In this document: in pieces, positions 8,806-17,226 of the stretch
Layout of the letters: each line of letters starts with the position of its first letter
Numbering within the stretch: position 1 is the stretch's first letter
From: Pararhizobium sp. YC-54
Lineage (GTDB): Bacteria > Pseudomonadota > Alphaproteobacteria > Rhizobiales > Rhizobiaceae
Assembly (NCBI RefSeq): GCF_025847205.1
Contig: NZ_JAOYTH010000013.1
Coordinates: 124,001 to 188,000 of the forward strand
Direction of reading: 5' to 3'
DNA: 64,000 bases
The notes under the pieces: model-generated
Databases searched by the model: none
Seen by the model: the letters and a program-made list of their open reading frames with translations, nothing else
What the model was told of the DNA's origin: nothing
Made by a program: the position numbers and the translations under genes

Positions 8806-9843
8806 TCAGCACGGATTGACCGGCGGCAGGCCGGCGATGTAACGGCGCACCTCTTCGGCAGCCATCTCGGCCGCATAGGTCACGGTGCGCACCGAAGCCC
8901 CGGCGATATGCGGCGTCAGCGTCACGTTCGGCAGTTGCAGCAGCGGCCAGTCTTCCGGCACCGGCTCGACGGCAAAGGTCTCCAGCATGGCGGATCCCAG
9001 CGGGCCGTTCACCAGTGCCTCGTAGAGCGCATCATAGTCGACTAGCGGGCCGCGCGCTGTGTTCACGAAGATCGCGCCGGGCTTCATCTTGGCGAAGGTC
9101 GCGGCGTTCATCATGTTGCGCGTTTCCTCCGACACCCGCGGATGCAGCGTCACCACATCGGAGCGTGACAAGAGATCGCCGAAACCGACATGCTCGACAC
9201 CGGCATTGCGGTCGTCGGCCGAGAGCTGGACATAGGGATCATGGACCAGAACCTTCGTCCCGAAGGCACGCAACAGCCGCACGACCTTGGTGCCGATATT
9301 GCCGTAGCCGACCACACCGACGGTCATTTCCGAAAGCTCGCGGCCGGTCTTGTCGGCGCGGTAGAGTTCGCCGCGCCACTCGCCCTTGCGCAGGGATTCG
9401 TGACCGGACCGGATCAGCCGGGTTTCGGCGAGAATGGCCCCCAATGTGAATTCGGCGACGGCGCTGGCATTGCGGCCGGGCGTATTGACCACCAGCACGC
9501 CGGCGTCTCGGGCAGCGTTCATATCGATATTGACCGGCCCGCCGCGCGAGACGGCAATGAACTTGAGCCCCGGCAGGCGGGAAAACATGCCGCGGGAAAA
9601 CGGCGCAAGCTGGGTGATCACCAGTTCGGCGTCACCGACGAAGTCGATGATGTCGTCGGCCTTGCCGACATATTCCTTCAGGCCGTCCATGCCCTCGACG
9701 GCATAGCCGTGCTCCATCGGTTCGTCCGGCCAGGGCTGTTCGAGAAGGCGGATATCATGCCCGTCGCCGCAGGCTTCCACGACCTTGTCGCGAAAGACGG
9801 TCGGCAGCATGAACCGGTCTCCGATGATGGCTATCTTCTTCAT
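8806..9843 (-). CDS. D-isomer-specific 2-hydroxyacid dehydrogenase
   Basis: Protein of 345 residues with a two-domain NAD-dependent D-2-hydroxyacid dehydrogenase fold. The Rossmann motif GYGNIG is at residues 179-184, and the catalytic triad is Arg264 in NTARGPLVD, Glu293 in LETFAVEP and His312 in TPHIAG. It would interconvert a 2-keto acid and a D-2-hydroxy acid. Its place in a polyol operon is not explained by the known erythritol pathway; it may process an acid formed from the aldehyde that an aldolase releases (inference). ATGA overlap with the upstream EryA-like kinase. All catalytic residues are present. Confidence 0.86.
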   Translation of the reverse strand: MKKIAIIGDRFMLPTVFRDKVVEACGDGHDIRLLEQPWPDEPMEHGYAVEGMDGLKEYVGKADDIIDFVGDAELVITQLAPFSRGMFSRLPGLKFIAVSRGGPVNIDMNAARDAGVLVVNTPGRNASAVAEFTLGAILAETRLIRSGHESLRKGEWRGELYRADKTGRELSEMTVGVVGYGNIGTKVVRLLRAFGTKVLVHDPYVQLSADDRNAGVEHVGFGDLLSRSDVVTLHPRVSEETRNMMNAATFAKMKPGAIFVNTARGPLVDYDALYEALVNGPLGSAMLETFAVEPVPEDWPLLQLPNVTLTPHIAGASVRTVTYAAEMAAEEVRRYIAGLPPVNPC

Positions 9844-11417
9844 GATGGTCTTTCCTGTTCAGATACCGGGGCAGCACCGTGGGAAAGGGCGTGCCAGACC
9901 GGGCGTAGGGACAGGCGCGATTGCCTGTAGAGTGGAAACGCCGCGTTAAAACGCGCCGCCATGGCTTTGTCGGCCGGTTCCGCCGACCGCTGATAGGGGG
10001 TGACCCATTCCTTGACGCAATCTGCCATCGAGCCGTAGATGCCGAGCGATACGGCGGCGATCATCGCCGCACCGGCTGCACCCGCCTCCTCGCGTTCGCT
10101 GGTCTGCACCGGGCAGCCAAGCGCGCCGCCGAGAATGCGCCGCAGCGACGCACTGCGCGCGGCCCCGCCTGTCAGCCGCACCCGGGACGGCAACGGCCCC
10201 ATCTCGACGTAACAATCGCGCGACGCCATCGCGAGGCCATTGAAAACCGCGCGAACCATGTCGGCAAAGCCGTGGTTCATATCGAGCCCGATGAACGATG
10301 CCCGCGCCGACGCATCGACGAACGGGCCGCGCTCGCCCGCCTCGGAAATATAGGGATGGAACAGCAGCGAGGTTTCCTTGGCCTCGGCAAGCCAGCCTTC
10401 GACATGGCCTAGAAGCTCGGGCTTGCTTTTCTCGATGCCCATGCCCTTCAGCACGCTGCCCGCCAGCGACAGGATCCAGTCGATATTCAAGGTCGCTGCC
10501 ATATTCGACTGCATCTGCGCGTAGTGGCCGGGAATGGGCAGGCACATGGTGTAGCCCGTCAGATCCGCATTGAGCTGCACGTCATCGGCATCTTTCGCCA
10601 GCCGCATGTGCATGCCGGTCGAGCCGACGATCGAGCAGCCGGTATCGGTGCCCGGCTCGTAGAGACCGGCCCCAAGCGACGTGCAGACGACATCGACATA
10701 GCCGAGCACCACCGGCGTTCCGGCAAGAAGCCCGGTCAGGGCCGCGGCCTTATCGCTGAGCGCATGCCGGGTCACCGCACCATCGACGATCTCCGGCAGC
10801 AGGTATCGCTGTTTCCTCAAATCAAGGAAATCGATGACGTCCTCGGAGTATTGCCGCGTGCGGAAATCCCCGAACGTGAAATTGGCCTCGGAGGGGTCGG
10901 TGGCCCGCTGGCCGGTCAGCTTGAAATAGAGCCAGTCCTTGCAGTGAAACCCGGTCGTTGCGCCCTTAATCATCTCCGGCGCATTGTCGAGCATCCACCT
11001 AAGCTGCGAGCCCATCTGGCAGGCGGCTAGGCCGGAGCCGGTATGGGAAAACCGGGCGCTGTCGCCACTGTCGCCGCGCAACCGCTCCACCGTTGCGCCG
11101 GCGCGGGCATCGAGCCACAGCCAGCCCTTGCCGACGGGATCGCCGTTTTTGTCGATCAGCCAGGTGCCGTCGCCCTGCCCGGTCACGGAGATCGCCGCGA
11201 CCCGGCTGGCGAGATTCTCCACCTTGCCTGCGAGATCGGCAAGCGTCCTGGCGGCGTCGGCCCAGGTCCGGTCGAGATCCTGGACGACGCTCTTGCCGCC
11301 CTCGCTTTCATAGCTGTTGGCGATGGCGCAGGCAGCGATCTGCTTGCCGCCGAGATCGAAGGCGACCGACTTGATGACGGAGGTTCCGGCATCGATCCCG
11401 ATCAGGATGTCGCGCAT
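9840..11417 (-). CDS. EryA-like FGGY polyol kinase
   Basis: Protein of 525 residues of the FGGY family. Segments such as RDILIGIDAGTSVIKSVAFD at the N-terminus, TGQGDGTWLID, WLWLDARA, CKDWLYFKLTG, RATDPSEANFTFGDFRTRQY and the C-terminal LTGGAARSASLRRILGG resemble, from memory, the erythritol kinase EryA of Brucella and rhizobia more than glycerol kinase or xylulokinase. Predicted reaction: ATP-dependent phosphorylation of a tetritol or related polyol as the first catabolic step. It sits between the ABC transporter genes and the catabolic genes, one base overlapping the ATPase gene, so uptake and first phosphorylation are co-transcribed. Other possibility: another four- or five-carbon polyol. 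Confidence 0.8.
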   Translation of the reverse strand: MRDILIGIDAGTSVIKSVAFDLGGKQIAACAIANSYESEGGKSVVQDLDRTWADAARTLADLAGKVENLASRVAAISVTGQGDGTWLIDKNGDPVGKGWLWLDARAGATVERLRGDSGDSARFSHTGSGLAACQMGSQLRWMLDNAPEMIKGATTGFHCKDWLYFKLTGQRATDPSEANFTFGDFRTRQYSEDVIDFLDLRKQRYLLPEIVDGAVTRHALSDKAAALTGLLAGTPVVLGYVDVVCTSLGAGLYEPGTDTGCSIVGSTGMHMRLAKDADDVQLNADLTGYTMCLPIPGHYAQMQSNMAATLNIDWILSLAGSVLKGMGIEKSKPELLGHVEGWLAEAKETSLLFHPYISEAGERGPFVDASARASFIGLDMNHGFADMVRAVFNGLAMASRDCYVEMGPLPSRVRLTGGAARSASLRRILGGALGCPVQTSEREEAGAAGAAMIAAVSLGIYGSMADCVKEWVTPYQRSAEPADKAMAARFNAAFPLYRQSRLSLRPVWHALSHGAAPVSEQERPS

Positions 11418-12541
11418 CAGGCAAGCTCCTGCCCGTGGCTGATTGCCTTGCCGCTGTCGCCGTCAAAGACGTGCAGGCTCGATGGATCGAGGCGGATGCC
11501 GACATTCTCGCCGATCGCCAGGTTCGTCCGGTCATGCTCGACCAGCACCATCGTGCCGCCGGCAAAATCGGCGGCAATATGGGTCTGATCGCCCAGCCAC
11601 TGATTGACCGCCACCCGTGCGCCGACACCGCCGTCGCTGCGGCGAACCGCATAAGGCCGGATGCCGAGCACGACCTTGCTGCGTTTCATCAGTTCGGCGC
11701 GCACTTCATGCGAGAAATCCGACACCTTGTAGTCGAGCTTGACGCCTTCGTTCAGGCCAAAAGACACCGTATCGCCGGAGCCTGAAATGCCGGCGGAAAA
11801 GACGTTCATCGGCGGCTCGCCGACGAATGTGCCGGTAAACAGGTTGGCCGGGCGCTCCTTGATCATCTGCGGCGTATCGAATTGCTGCAGCACGCCGCCT
11901 TCCATGACGGCGATCCGGTCGGCCAGCGCATTGGCTTCCGTCTGGTCATGGGTGACGAGAATGGCGGTCAGTCCGCGTTCCTTGATGAAATGCTTGATGC
12001 GGCCGCGCAGAAGGGCGCGCAATTGCGGCTCAAGCTGCCCCATCGGTTCATCGAGCAGATGCAGGTCTGCATCGCGGATCAGCGCCCGCCCGAGCGAGGC
12101 GCGCTGCTGCTGGCCGCCCGAGATCGAGCTCGGGTAGCGTCCCATGATATCCTCGATCTCCAACAGCTTGGCGATGTTGGCGACCTTCTCATCGACGACG
12201 CTCTGCGAAAGCTTCGAGGCCTTGAGCGCGAAGGCGATGTTTTCACGGACCGTCAACGGCGGATAGAGCGAGTAGCCTTCGAACGCCATGGCGACATTGC
12301 GCCTGACCGGTGGGAAAGTCTGGACTTCCCTGCCCTTCAGCGAGATCGTGCCGCGCGAGACGGCCTCGAAACCGGCGACCATGCGCAAGGTTGACGTCTT
12401 GCCGCAGCCGGACGAGCCAAGAAGCGCGATGATCTCGCCCTTCTTCACATCCATGTTCAGCTGTTTGACGGCGTGGACGCCATGATCGATTGGGCCATAG
12501 AACTTGTCGACGCCCTTGATGAACAGTGCGGTCTCGCTCAT
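11417..12541 (-). CDS. Polyol ABC importer ATPase, second of pair (variant motifs)
   Basis: Protein of 374 residues: an N-terminal ATPase domain and a C-terminal TOBE/OB-fold regulatory domain of the MalK/UgpC group. Walker A is intact (GSSGCGKT), but the Q-loop Gln is Glu (AFEGYSLYP), the signature is ISGGQ and the D-loop after Walker B (HLLDEP) reads MGQLEPQLR instead of the usual SNLDAKLR. It is paired with a second, differently altered ATPase gene immediately upstream, as in the rhizobial GlpS/GlpT polyol importers, so a heterodimer is likely. It overlaps its neighbours by ATGA and by one base. Substrate is presumably that of the operon, a polyol. Confidence 0.88.
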   Translation of the reverse strand: MSETALFIKGVDKFYGPIDHGVHAVKQLNMDVKKGEIIALLGSSGCGKTSTLRMVAGFEAVSRGTISLKGREVQTFPPVRRNVAMAFEGYSLYPPLTVRENIAFALKASKLSQSVVDEKVANIAKLLEIEDIMGRYPSSISGGQQQRASLGRALIRDADLHLLDEPMGQLEPQLRALLRGRIKHFIKERGLTAILVTHDQTEANALADRIAVMEGGVLQQFDTPQMIKERPANLFTGTFVGEPPMNVFSAGISGSGDTVSFGLNEGVKLDYKVSDFSHEVRAELMKRSKVVLGIRPYAVRRSDGGVGARVAVNQWLGDQTHIAADFAGGTMVLVEHDRTNLAIGENVGIRLDPSSLHVFDGDSGKAISHGQELA

Positions 12542-13656
12542 GCCGCTTCTCCATTGCGTGTCATCGGGGTGGCCGCGGACCGGATCAGCCCGCCACTCTC
12601 CTTGTCGAACAGGAAGGCCGCCTGGCCGTTGACGGCGATATGGGCCGGGCCGGACAGGGGACCGGGCGTTCCGGCCGGTCGCGACACCAGAATTTCCCGG
12701 CCGCGCGCGGTCAGAACCAGTGTCACCGTCTTCTCGTTGAGCGGCGTTTCGGCTTCCACCTTGACCGGAATGGCACCCGGCGCACCGGCATTGGTAAAGG
12801 CGATGGCTTCGGGCCTGAGGCCGATCACGCAGGTCTGTCCGGCAACACCAGCCGGCATGCCGGGAAGTGCGACCTTCACGTTCGAAAGCTCGACATAAAC
12901 CCCTTCCGGCCCGGATTTCGGCGTCACGTCGAGGAGGTTGATCGTCGGGTCGCCGAACAGGCGGGCAATCTCGATATCGGCGGGCTCATTGTAGATGTCC
13001 TGCGGCGTGCCGATCTGGCGGATGCGCCCTTGCGACATCACCGCGATCCGGTCGCCGAGCGCCATTGCTTCCTTGTAATCCTGCGTCACGTAGACGACCG
13101 TGGCGCCCTGTGCTGCCAGGAGGCGCGGCAGTTCCAGCCGCATCTCGAAGCGCAGCTTGGCATCGACGTTGCGCAATGGATCGTCGAGCAAAAGCAGCGG
13201 CGGGGAGCCGGCAAGGGCGCGGGCAAGCGCGGTGCGCTGCTTCTGGCCGTTCGACAGCGCCTTCGGGTGATGCGACAAAACGTGGTCGATCTTCAGGAGC
13301 TTGGCCACCTTGTGGACGCCTGCGGAGATCGCCTCCTTCGTCGCATTGGTCGCCGTTAACGGACTGGCGATGTTGTCGAAGGCACTCATATGCGGAAACA
13401 GCGCGAAATTCTGGAAGGCCATGCCGATGCCGCGATGTTCGGCGTCGATATCCAGGACATCCTCGCCGCCAATCAGGATCTGGCCCTCGTCGGGATCGAT
13501 CACACCGGCGACGAGCCGGAGCAGCACGGTCTTGCCCGCACCCGACGGTCCGAACAGGACCAGCGTTTCGCCATCGGCCACATCCAGCGACAGGTTGTCG
13601 AGGACCGTGTTGGTCTTGTAGCGCTTGACGATATTTTTAAGCTGAAGCGTCGTCAT
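12538..13656 (-). CDS. Polyol ABC importer ATPase, first of pair (Walker B Asp)
   Basis: Protein of 372 residues with an ATPase domain followed by a TOBE-type C-terminal domain. Walker A is GPSGAGKT and the Q-loop is normal (AFQNFALFPHM). The signature is LSNGQKQR, and Walker B reads LLLLDDPLRNVDAKLR, so the usual catalytic Glu is Asp. The pair partner (11417-12541) keeps that Glu but has a changed Q-loop and D-loop, suggesting one strong and one weak catalytic site in a heterodimer. It starts 3 bases after the upstream permease and overlaps the partner by ATGA. Confidence 0.88.
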   Translation of the reverse strand: MTTLQLKNIVKRYKTNTVLDNLSLDVADGETLVLFGPSGAGKTVLLRLVAGVIDPDEGQILIGGEDVLDIDAEHRGIGMAFQNFALFPHMSAFDNIASPLTATNATKEAISAGVHKVAKLLKIDHVLSHHPKALSNGQKQRTALARALAGSPPLLLLDDPLRNVDAKLRFEMRLELPRLLAAQGATVVYVTQDYKEAMALGDRIAVMSQGRIRQIGTPQDIYNEPADIEIARLFGDPTINLLDVTPKSGPEGVYVELSNVKVALPGMPAGVAGQTCVIGLRPEAIAFTNAGAPGAIPVKVEAETPLNEKTVTLVLTARGREILVSRPAGTPGPLSGPAHIAVNGQAAFLFDKESGGLIRSAATPMTRNGEAA

Positions 13657-13659
13657 GAT

Positions 13660-14517
13660 TTATCCCTTCACCGCGCCGAGCGACAGGCCTTCGACGAGGT
13701 AGCGCTGGGCGTAGAGTGCAAGTGCGAGTGTCGGCGTTACCGACAGCACGATCGCCGAGGCGATCTGGCCGTACTGGATGCCGGACGAGGTGACGAAGGC
13801 AAGGGCGCCGACCGTCACCGGCTGCTTGTCGGCGGATGCCAGCACCAGCGCGAAGACGAAATTGTTCCAGGCGAAGATGAAGGCAAGCAGGCCTGCTGCC
13901 GCGATTCCAGGACCTGCCAGCGGCAGGGCGATCTTGCGGAAGGTGGCAAACCAGGAGTGACCGGCGATGCGATAGGCATATTCGACATCGGCCGAGATAT
14001 CCTCGAAATAGCCGCGCACGATCCACAGGATGAGCGGCAGGCAGATCAGCTGGTAGACCCAGATCAGGCCGAAATAGGTATCCGACAGACCAAGCCATTG
14101 GAAATACTGGGTCAGCGGCAGCAGAACCAGAAGCGGCGGCGCAAACCGGAAGGACAGAAGCGTGAACGCAATGTCTTCCGAGCCCTTGAACTTGTGGCGG
14201 GCAAAGGCATAGGCGGCAGGCACACCGAGGACGAGCGCAATGGCAACGGAAGTCACCGACAGGAAGATCGAGTTCATCAGGTTGCGCATGAAGGCGATGT
14301 CGAGCGTACCTGCCGCCGTCGTCAGCTTGCCGGTGATCAAGGCCGCGTAGTTCGACAGCGTCGGCGTGAAGATCACCGAGGGTGGGATCGCCAGGATCGT
14401 CTCGTTGGTCTGGAACGACATCAGGAAGATCCAGAAGATCGGAAACATGAAGAAGACGACGACGAGCGTAAGGGCAATCAGCCGCAGCGTCTTTTCGAGC
14501 GTGGAAGTGGTTTCCAT
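13660..14517 (-). CDS. Carbohydrate/polyol ABC permease (MalG type)
   Basis: Inner-membrane permease of 285 residues with about six hydrophobic segments. The first is near residues 10-35 (LRLIALTLVVVFFMFPIFW). The cytoplasmic coupling motif EYAYRIAGHSWFATFRKIALPLAGPG is a divergent EAA loop. It forms the channel with the permease encoded just upstream. It lies 10 bases after that gene and 3 bases before the first ATPase gene. MalG-like in length and topology. Confidence 0.9.
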   Translation of the reverse strand: METTSTLEKTLRLIALTLVVVFFMFPIFWIFLMSFQTNETILAIPPSVIFTPTLSNYAALITGKLTTAAGTLDIAFMRNLMNSIFLSVTSVAIALVLGVPAAYAFARHKFKGSEDIAFTLLSFRFAPPLLVLLPLTQYFQWLGLSDTYFGLIWVYQLICLPLILWIVRGYFEDISADVEYAYRIAGHSWFATFRKIALPLAGPGIAAAGLLAFIFAWNNFVFALVLASADKQPVTVGALAFVTSSGIQYGQIASAIVLSVTPTLALALYAQRYLVEGLSLGAVKG

Positions 14518-14527
14518 GGTTTTCCCC

Positions 14528-15451
14528 TCACGCTTCGCCGCGGGCGCGTTCGCGCAGCCGCAGCCAGTTCTTGATGAAGATATTCGACAGGAAGTAGGTG
14601 ATCGCCCAGAGGATGACCATCAGCGCTGCGGAGCGCCCGACATTGGTCGACTGGAAGAAGTTGAGGTAAGCCTCCACCTGGAAAACGGTCAGCGTATTGC
14701 CCGGCCCCCCTTGCGTCATCGCGTAGATGATATCGAACTGCTGGATACTGTCGAGCAGCCGGAACAGCGTCGCCGTCAGGATATAGGGTGTGAGCATCGG
14801 CAGGGTGATGCGGAAGAACACGAAAGTCCTCGGCACGCCATCCAGCGCCGCTGCTTCGAAAGGCTGGGTCGGCAGCGAGCGCAGGCCGGCCAGAAGCAGG
14901 ATCATGATGAAGGGCGTATAGACCCAGATATCGACCAGAACGACGGTGAGCAGCGCCGTGCTGGGGGACGATGCCCAGCGGAAATCATGAAGCCCGATCA
15001 GGCTTGCGAGATAGCTGAGGATGCCGAAACTCGGATTGGTCATCAGCTTCCACATCAAGGCGGCAAGCGCCGGCGCAATCATCAGCGGCAGCAGCAGCAT
15101 GATCGAGATGAAGTTGTTGACCGTCGAACGGCGCTGCAGAAGCAGCGCGATACCAAGACCGAGCAGCAGCTCCAGCGTCACGGTGATGCCGGCGTAGAGC
15201 AGCGATACTTTCAGCGTATTCCAGAAGGCCGGATCGGTGAAGAAATTGAGGTAGTTCTCACCCCAGTTGAACTGCCGCGCCCAGGGCTGGCTGAGCCGGT
15301 AGCGCTGGAAGGAATAGATCACGGCGGTAATGAAGGGGATCAGGATACCGATGCAGACGAGCAGCGCCGGCAGGCTGAGCACATAAGGCAGCATCTTCCG
15401 GCTGATGCGGAAACCTGAAACCGGTTTGCGGAGGGTTGCTGTTGAAGCCAT
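14528..15451 (-). CDS. Carbohydrate/polyol ABC permease (MalF type)
   Basis: Inner-membrane permease of 307 residues. An N-terminal basic segment (residues 1-20) is followed by about six transmembrane segments beginning with MLPYVLSLPALLVCIGILI. The EAA loop is EAAALDGVPRTFVFFRITLPML. The ATG at 15451 (MASTATLRKP) fits the normal family length; the in-frame ORF reaching 16663 only runs through the binding-protein gene. Between this gene and the binding-protein gene lies a 149-base spacer with a strong hairpin. Confidence 0.9.
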   Translation of the reverse strand: MASTATLRKPVSGFRISRKMLPYVLSLPALLVCIGILIPFITAVIYSFQRYRLSQPWARQFNWGENYLNFFTDPAFWNTLKVSLLYAGITVTLELLLGLGIALLLQRRSTVNNFISIMLLLPLMIAPALAALMWKLMTNPSFGILSYLASLIGLHDFRWASSPSTALLTVVLVDIWVYTPFIMILLLAGLRSLPTQPFEAAALDGVPRTFVFFRITLPMLTPYILTATLFRLLDSIQQFDIIYAMTQGGPGNTLTVFQVEAYLNFFQSTNVGRSAALMVILWAITYFLSNIFIKNWLRLRERARGEA

Positions 15452-15560
15452 GTCGAGCTCCGTTCTTTGTTTGAAGAAAGCGCGCGGCACGCGGGCGATC
15501 CCGCGCCAGTCCATCGGCATCTCAGGTTGTCTCAAGGCGGCGTTCAGCCGGCGTGCGGGT

Positions 15561-15583
15561 GCCCGGCGCTCATCGCGCCGGGC
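15561..15583. terminator. Hairpin between binding-protein and permease genes
   Basis: GCCCGGCGC (15561-15569) and GCGCCGGGC (15575-15583) form a perfect 9-bp stem with a 5-base loop, in the 149-base gap after the binding-protein stop. No clear U-run follows on the minus strand, so mRNA 3'-end protection or partial attenuation is more likely than full termination. Confidence 0.7.
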
Positions 15584-15600
15584 TCTGCTTGGGAGGCAGA

Positions 15601-17037
15601 TCAGCCGAGGCCGGCTTCCTTCAGCTGGCGATCGATGCTCTCGACCAGCTGGTCGAGACCTTCGTCGACAGGCACTTCCTTGGCGACCATCTTCTGCAGG
15701 GTCGCGGCCCATTCGGTGGTGACGTCGAAGAACAGCGGCTGCGGCGTGAACTTGATCGATGCGCCGGCGGCCGAGGCGTCGAACATATCGACATAGCCCG
15801 GATACTTGTCGAGCTTGGTGCGGAAGGCTTCGTCCTTCCAGACCGACTGGCGGACCGGATCGACGAAGTCCATCTTGGTGGCGCCGAAGATCGCATGCTC
15901 CGGACCGGTGGCCCACTGCAGGAAGTACCAGGTGGCGTCCTTGTCCTTGGAGAAATTGGACATGGCGAGCGACCAGATCCAGATGTTCGGCGTCGAAGCC
16001 GTTGCATCCGGGTTGGCGGTAAAGGCGGCGTAGGACAGCTGGCCGGCCATCTTGTTGTCGCCGCCGTTCATGAAGTAGCCGAGGCAATCGGCATCGAAGA
16101 TCATCGCCGAGGCGCCGGCGCCGAGATCGGTGCCGACCTGATACCAGGTATAGGTCGACCAGTCCTTCGGGCCGCTTTCCTGGATCATCTGCACCCATTT
16201 GGCGTGGAAGGCCTTGGAGCCAGCCGTGCCCATCGCCGCCGACAGCTTGCCGTCGGTAACATTCAGGTCCTTTTCGTTGAAATTCGAATAGGCCGACAGG
16301 AAGCCCGGATGGATCGTCGCCCAGGAACGCGAACCGCGAACGCCGATACCGTAGATGCCGCCGACATCCTTCTGCAGCTTGGCCGCAACAGAGATCATGT
16401 CGTCGAGGTTCTTCGGCACCGAAACGCCGGCCTTGTCGAACATCGCCTTGTTGTAGGTGATGTTGTTCTGCTCGAACGCCCACGGAATGCACCATTGCTT
16501 GGCATCGTCGGAACCGAGCGCGCCACCGGGCTGGCCGTTCCAGGCGCAGGAATTCTTGACGCCGGGCAGGAAATCGTCCCAGGCATAGTTCGGATTGGTC
16601 TTTTCCGGATCGTTGATCCACTCCTTGAGGTCGGTGATCCAGCCGGCCGGACCATAGGTCCATGTCATATAGGCGCCGGTCATGAAGGCGTCATATTCGG
16701 TGGAGCCGGACGACAATGCTGCCGTCACCTTGTCGAAATAGACGTCTTCCGGGAACACATCATAGGTCACTTCGATGCCCGTCAGGTCCTTGAAGGACTG
16801 CAGGTTGGCGATCATCGCATCGGCATAGGGATGCTTGTTCAACAACAGCTTCAGCGACTTGCCGGAATGCTTCTTCCAGTCGAAATCGGCAGCCAGCGCC
16901 CTGGTGGACATCATGTTGAGCAGCGTTCCGGCAGAACCGGCCGTGACCCCCATGGCGCCCAGCCCCTTCAACATTCCGCGGCGGTCCACCTCTCCACGCA
17001 GGAATGCACTGATGAGGTCTTTCTCTTTCTCATGCAT
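15601..17037 (-). CDS. Extracellular solute-binding protein of polyol ABC importer
   Basis: Periplasmic binding protein of 478 residues, family-1-type solute-binding fold. The N-terminus MHEKEKDLISAFLRGEVDRRGMLKGLG has a twin-arginine pattern (RRGMLKG), then a hydrophobic stretch and a likely cleavage after TRALA. The ATG at 17037 is chosen because AAGGAGGAG stands at good spacing before it; the longer ORF start at 17073 lacks this. It resembles GlpV-like polyol-binding proteins of rhizobia in operon context, but the ligand is inferred. It is the first structural gene after the SorC regulator, separated by 189 bases, and is followed by a hairpin, which fits the higher expression usual for binding proteins. 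Confidence 0.88.
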   Translation of the reverse strand: MHEKEKDLISAFLRGEVDRRGMLKGLGAMGVTAGSAGTLLNMMSTRALAADFDWKKHSGKSLKLLLNKHPYADAMIANLQSFKDLTGIEVTYDVFPEDVYFDKVTAALSSGSTEYDAFMTGAYMTWTYGPAGWITDLKEWINDPEKTNPNYAWDDFLPGVKNSCAWNGQPGGALGSDDAKQWCIPWAFEQNNITYNKAMFDKAGVSVPKNLDDMISVAAKLQKDVGGIYGIGVRGSRSWATIHPGFLSAYSNFNEKDLNVTDGKLSAAMGTAGSKAFHAKWVQMIQESGPKDWSTYTWYQVGTDLGAGASAMIFDADCLGYFMNGGDNKMAGQLSYAAFTANPDATASTPNIWIWSLAMSNFSKDKDATWYFLQWATGPEHAIFGATKMDFVDPVRQSVWKDEAFRTKLDKYPGYVDMFDASAAGASIKFTPQPLFFDVTTEWAATLQKMVAKEVPVDEGLDQLVESIDRQLKEAGLG

Positions 17038-17226
17038 CGGTCTTCTCCTCCTTGACGGGCAAAACATGCTCATTCCTTGAGCGGCACCGGTTACCCGACC
17101 GGTATTTCCTCCAGATCGCAGCGCGTGCAGCCGGCGGCACTGGCCGGGCGGATGCCGTTACTGCGAAAGGCTTGAACCGAACCGCCACGCCGGTCATCAG
17201 CCGTCTTTCCCGATGACAACGCCTTG

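Noticed and set aside
15553..17055. Open frame of 500 codons on the plus strand
   Set aside because: Antisense to the Tat-type binding protein gene and shows only shadow composition.
17084..17103. ACCGG/CCGGT short hairpin between the binding-protein and SorC genes
   Set aside because: The stem is only 5 bp and CCGG words are frequent in this GC-rich sequence.
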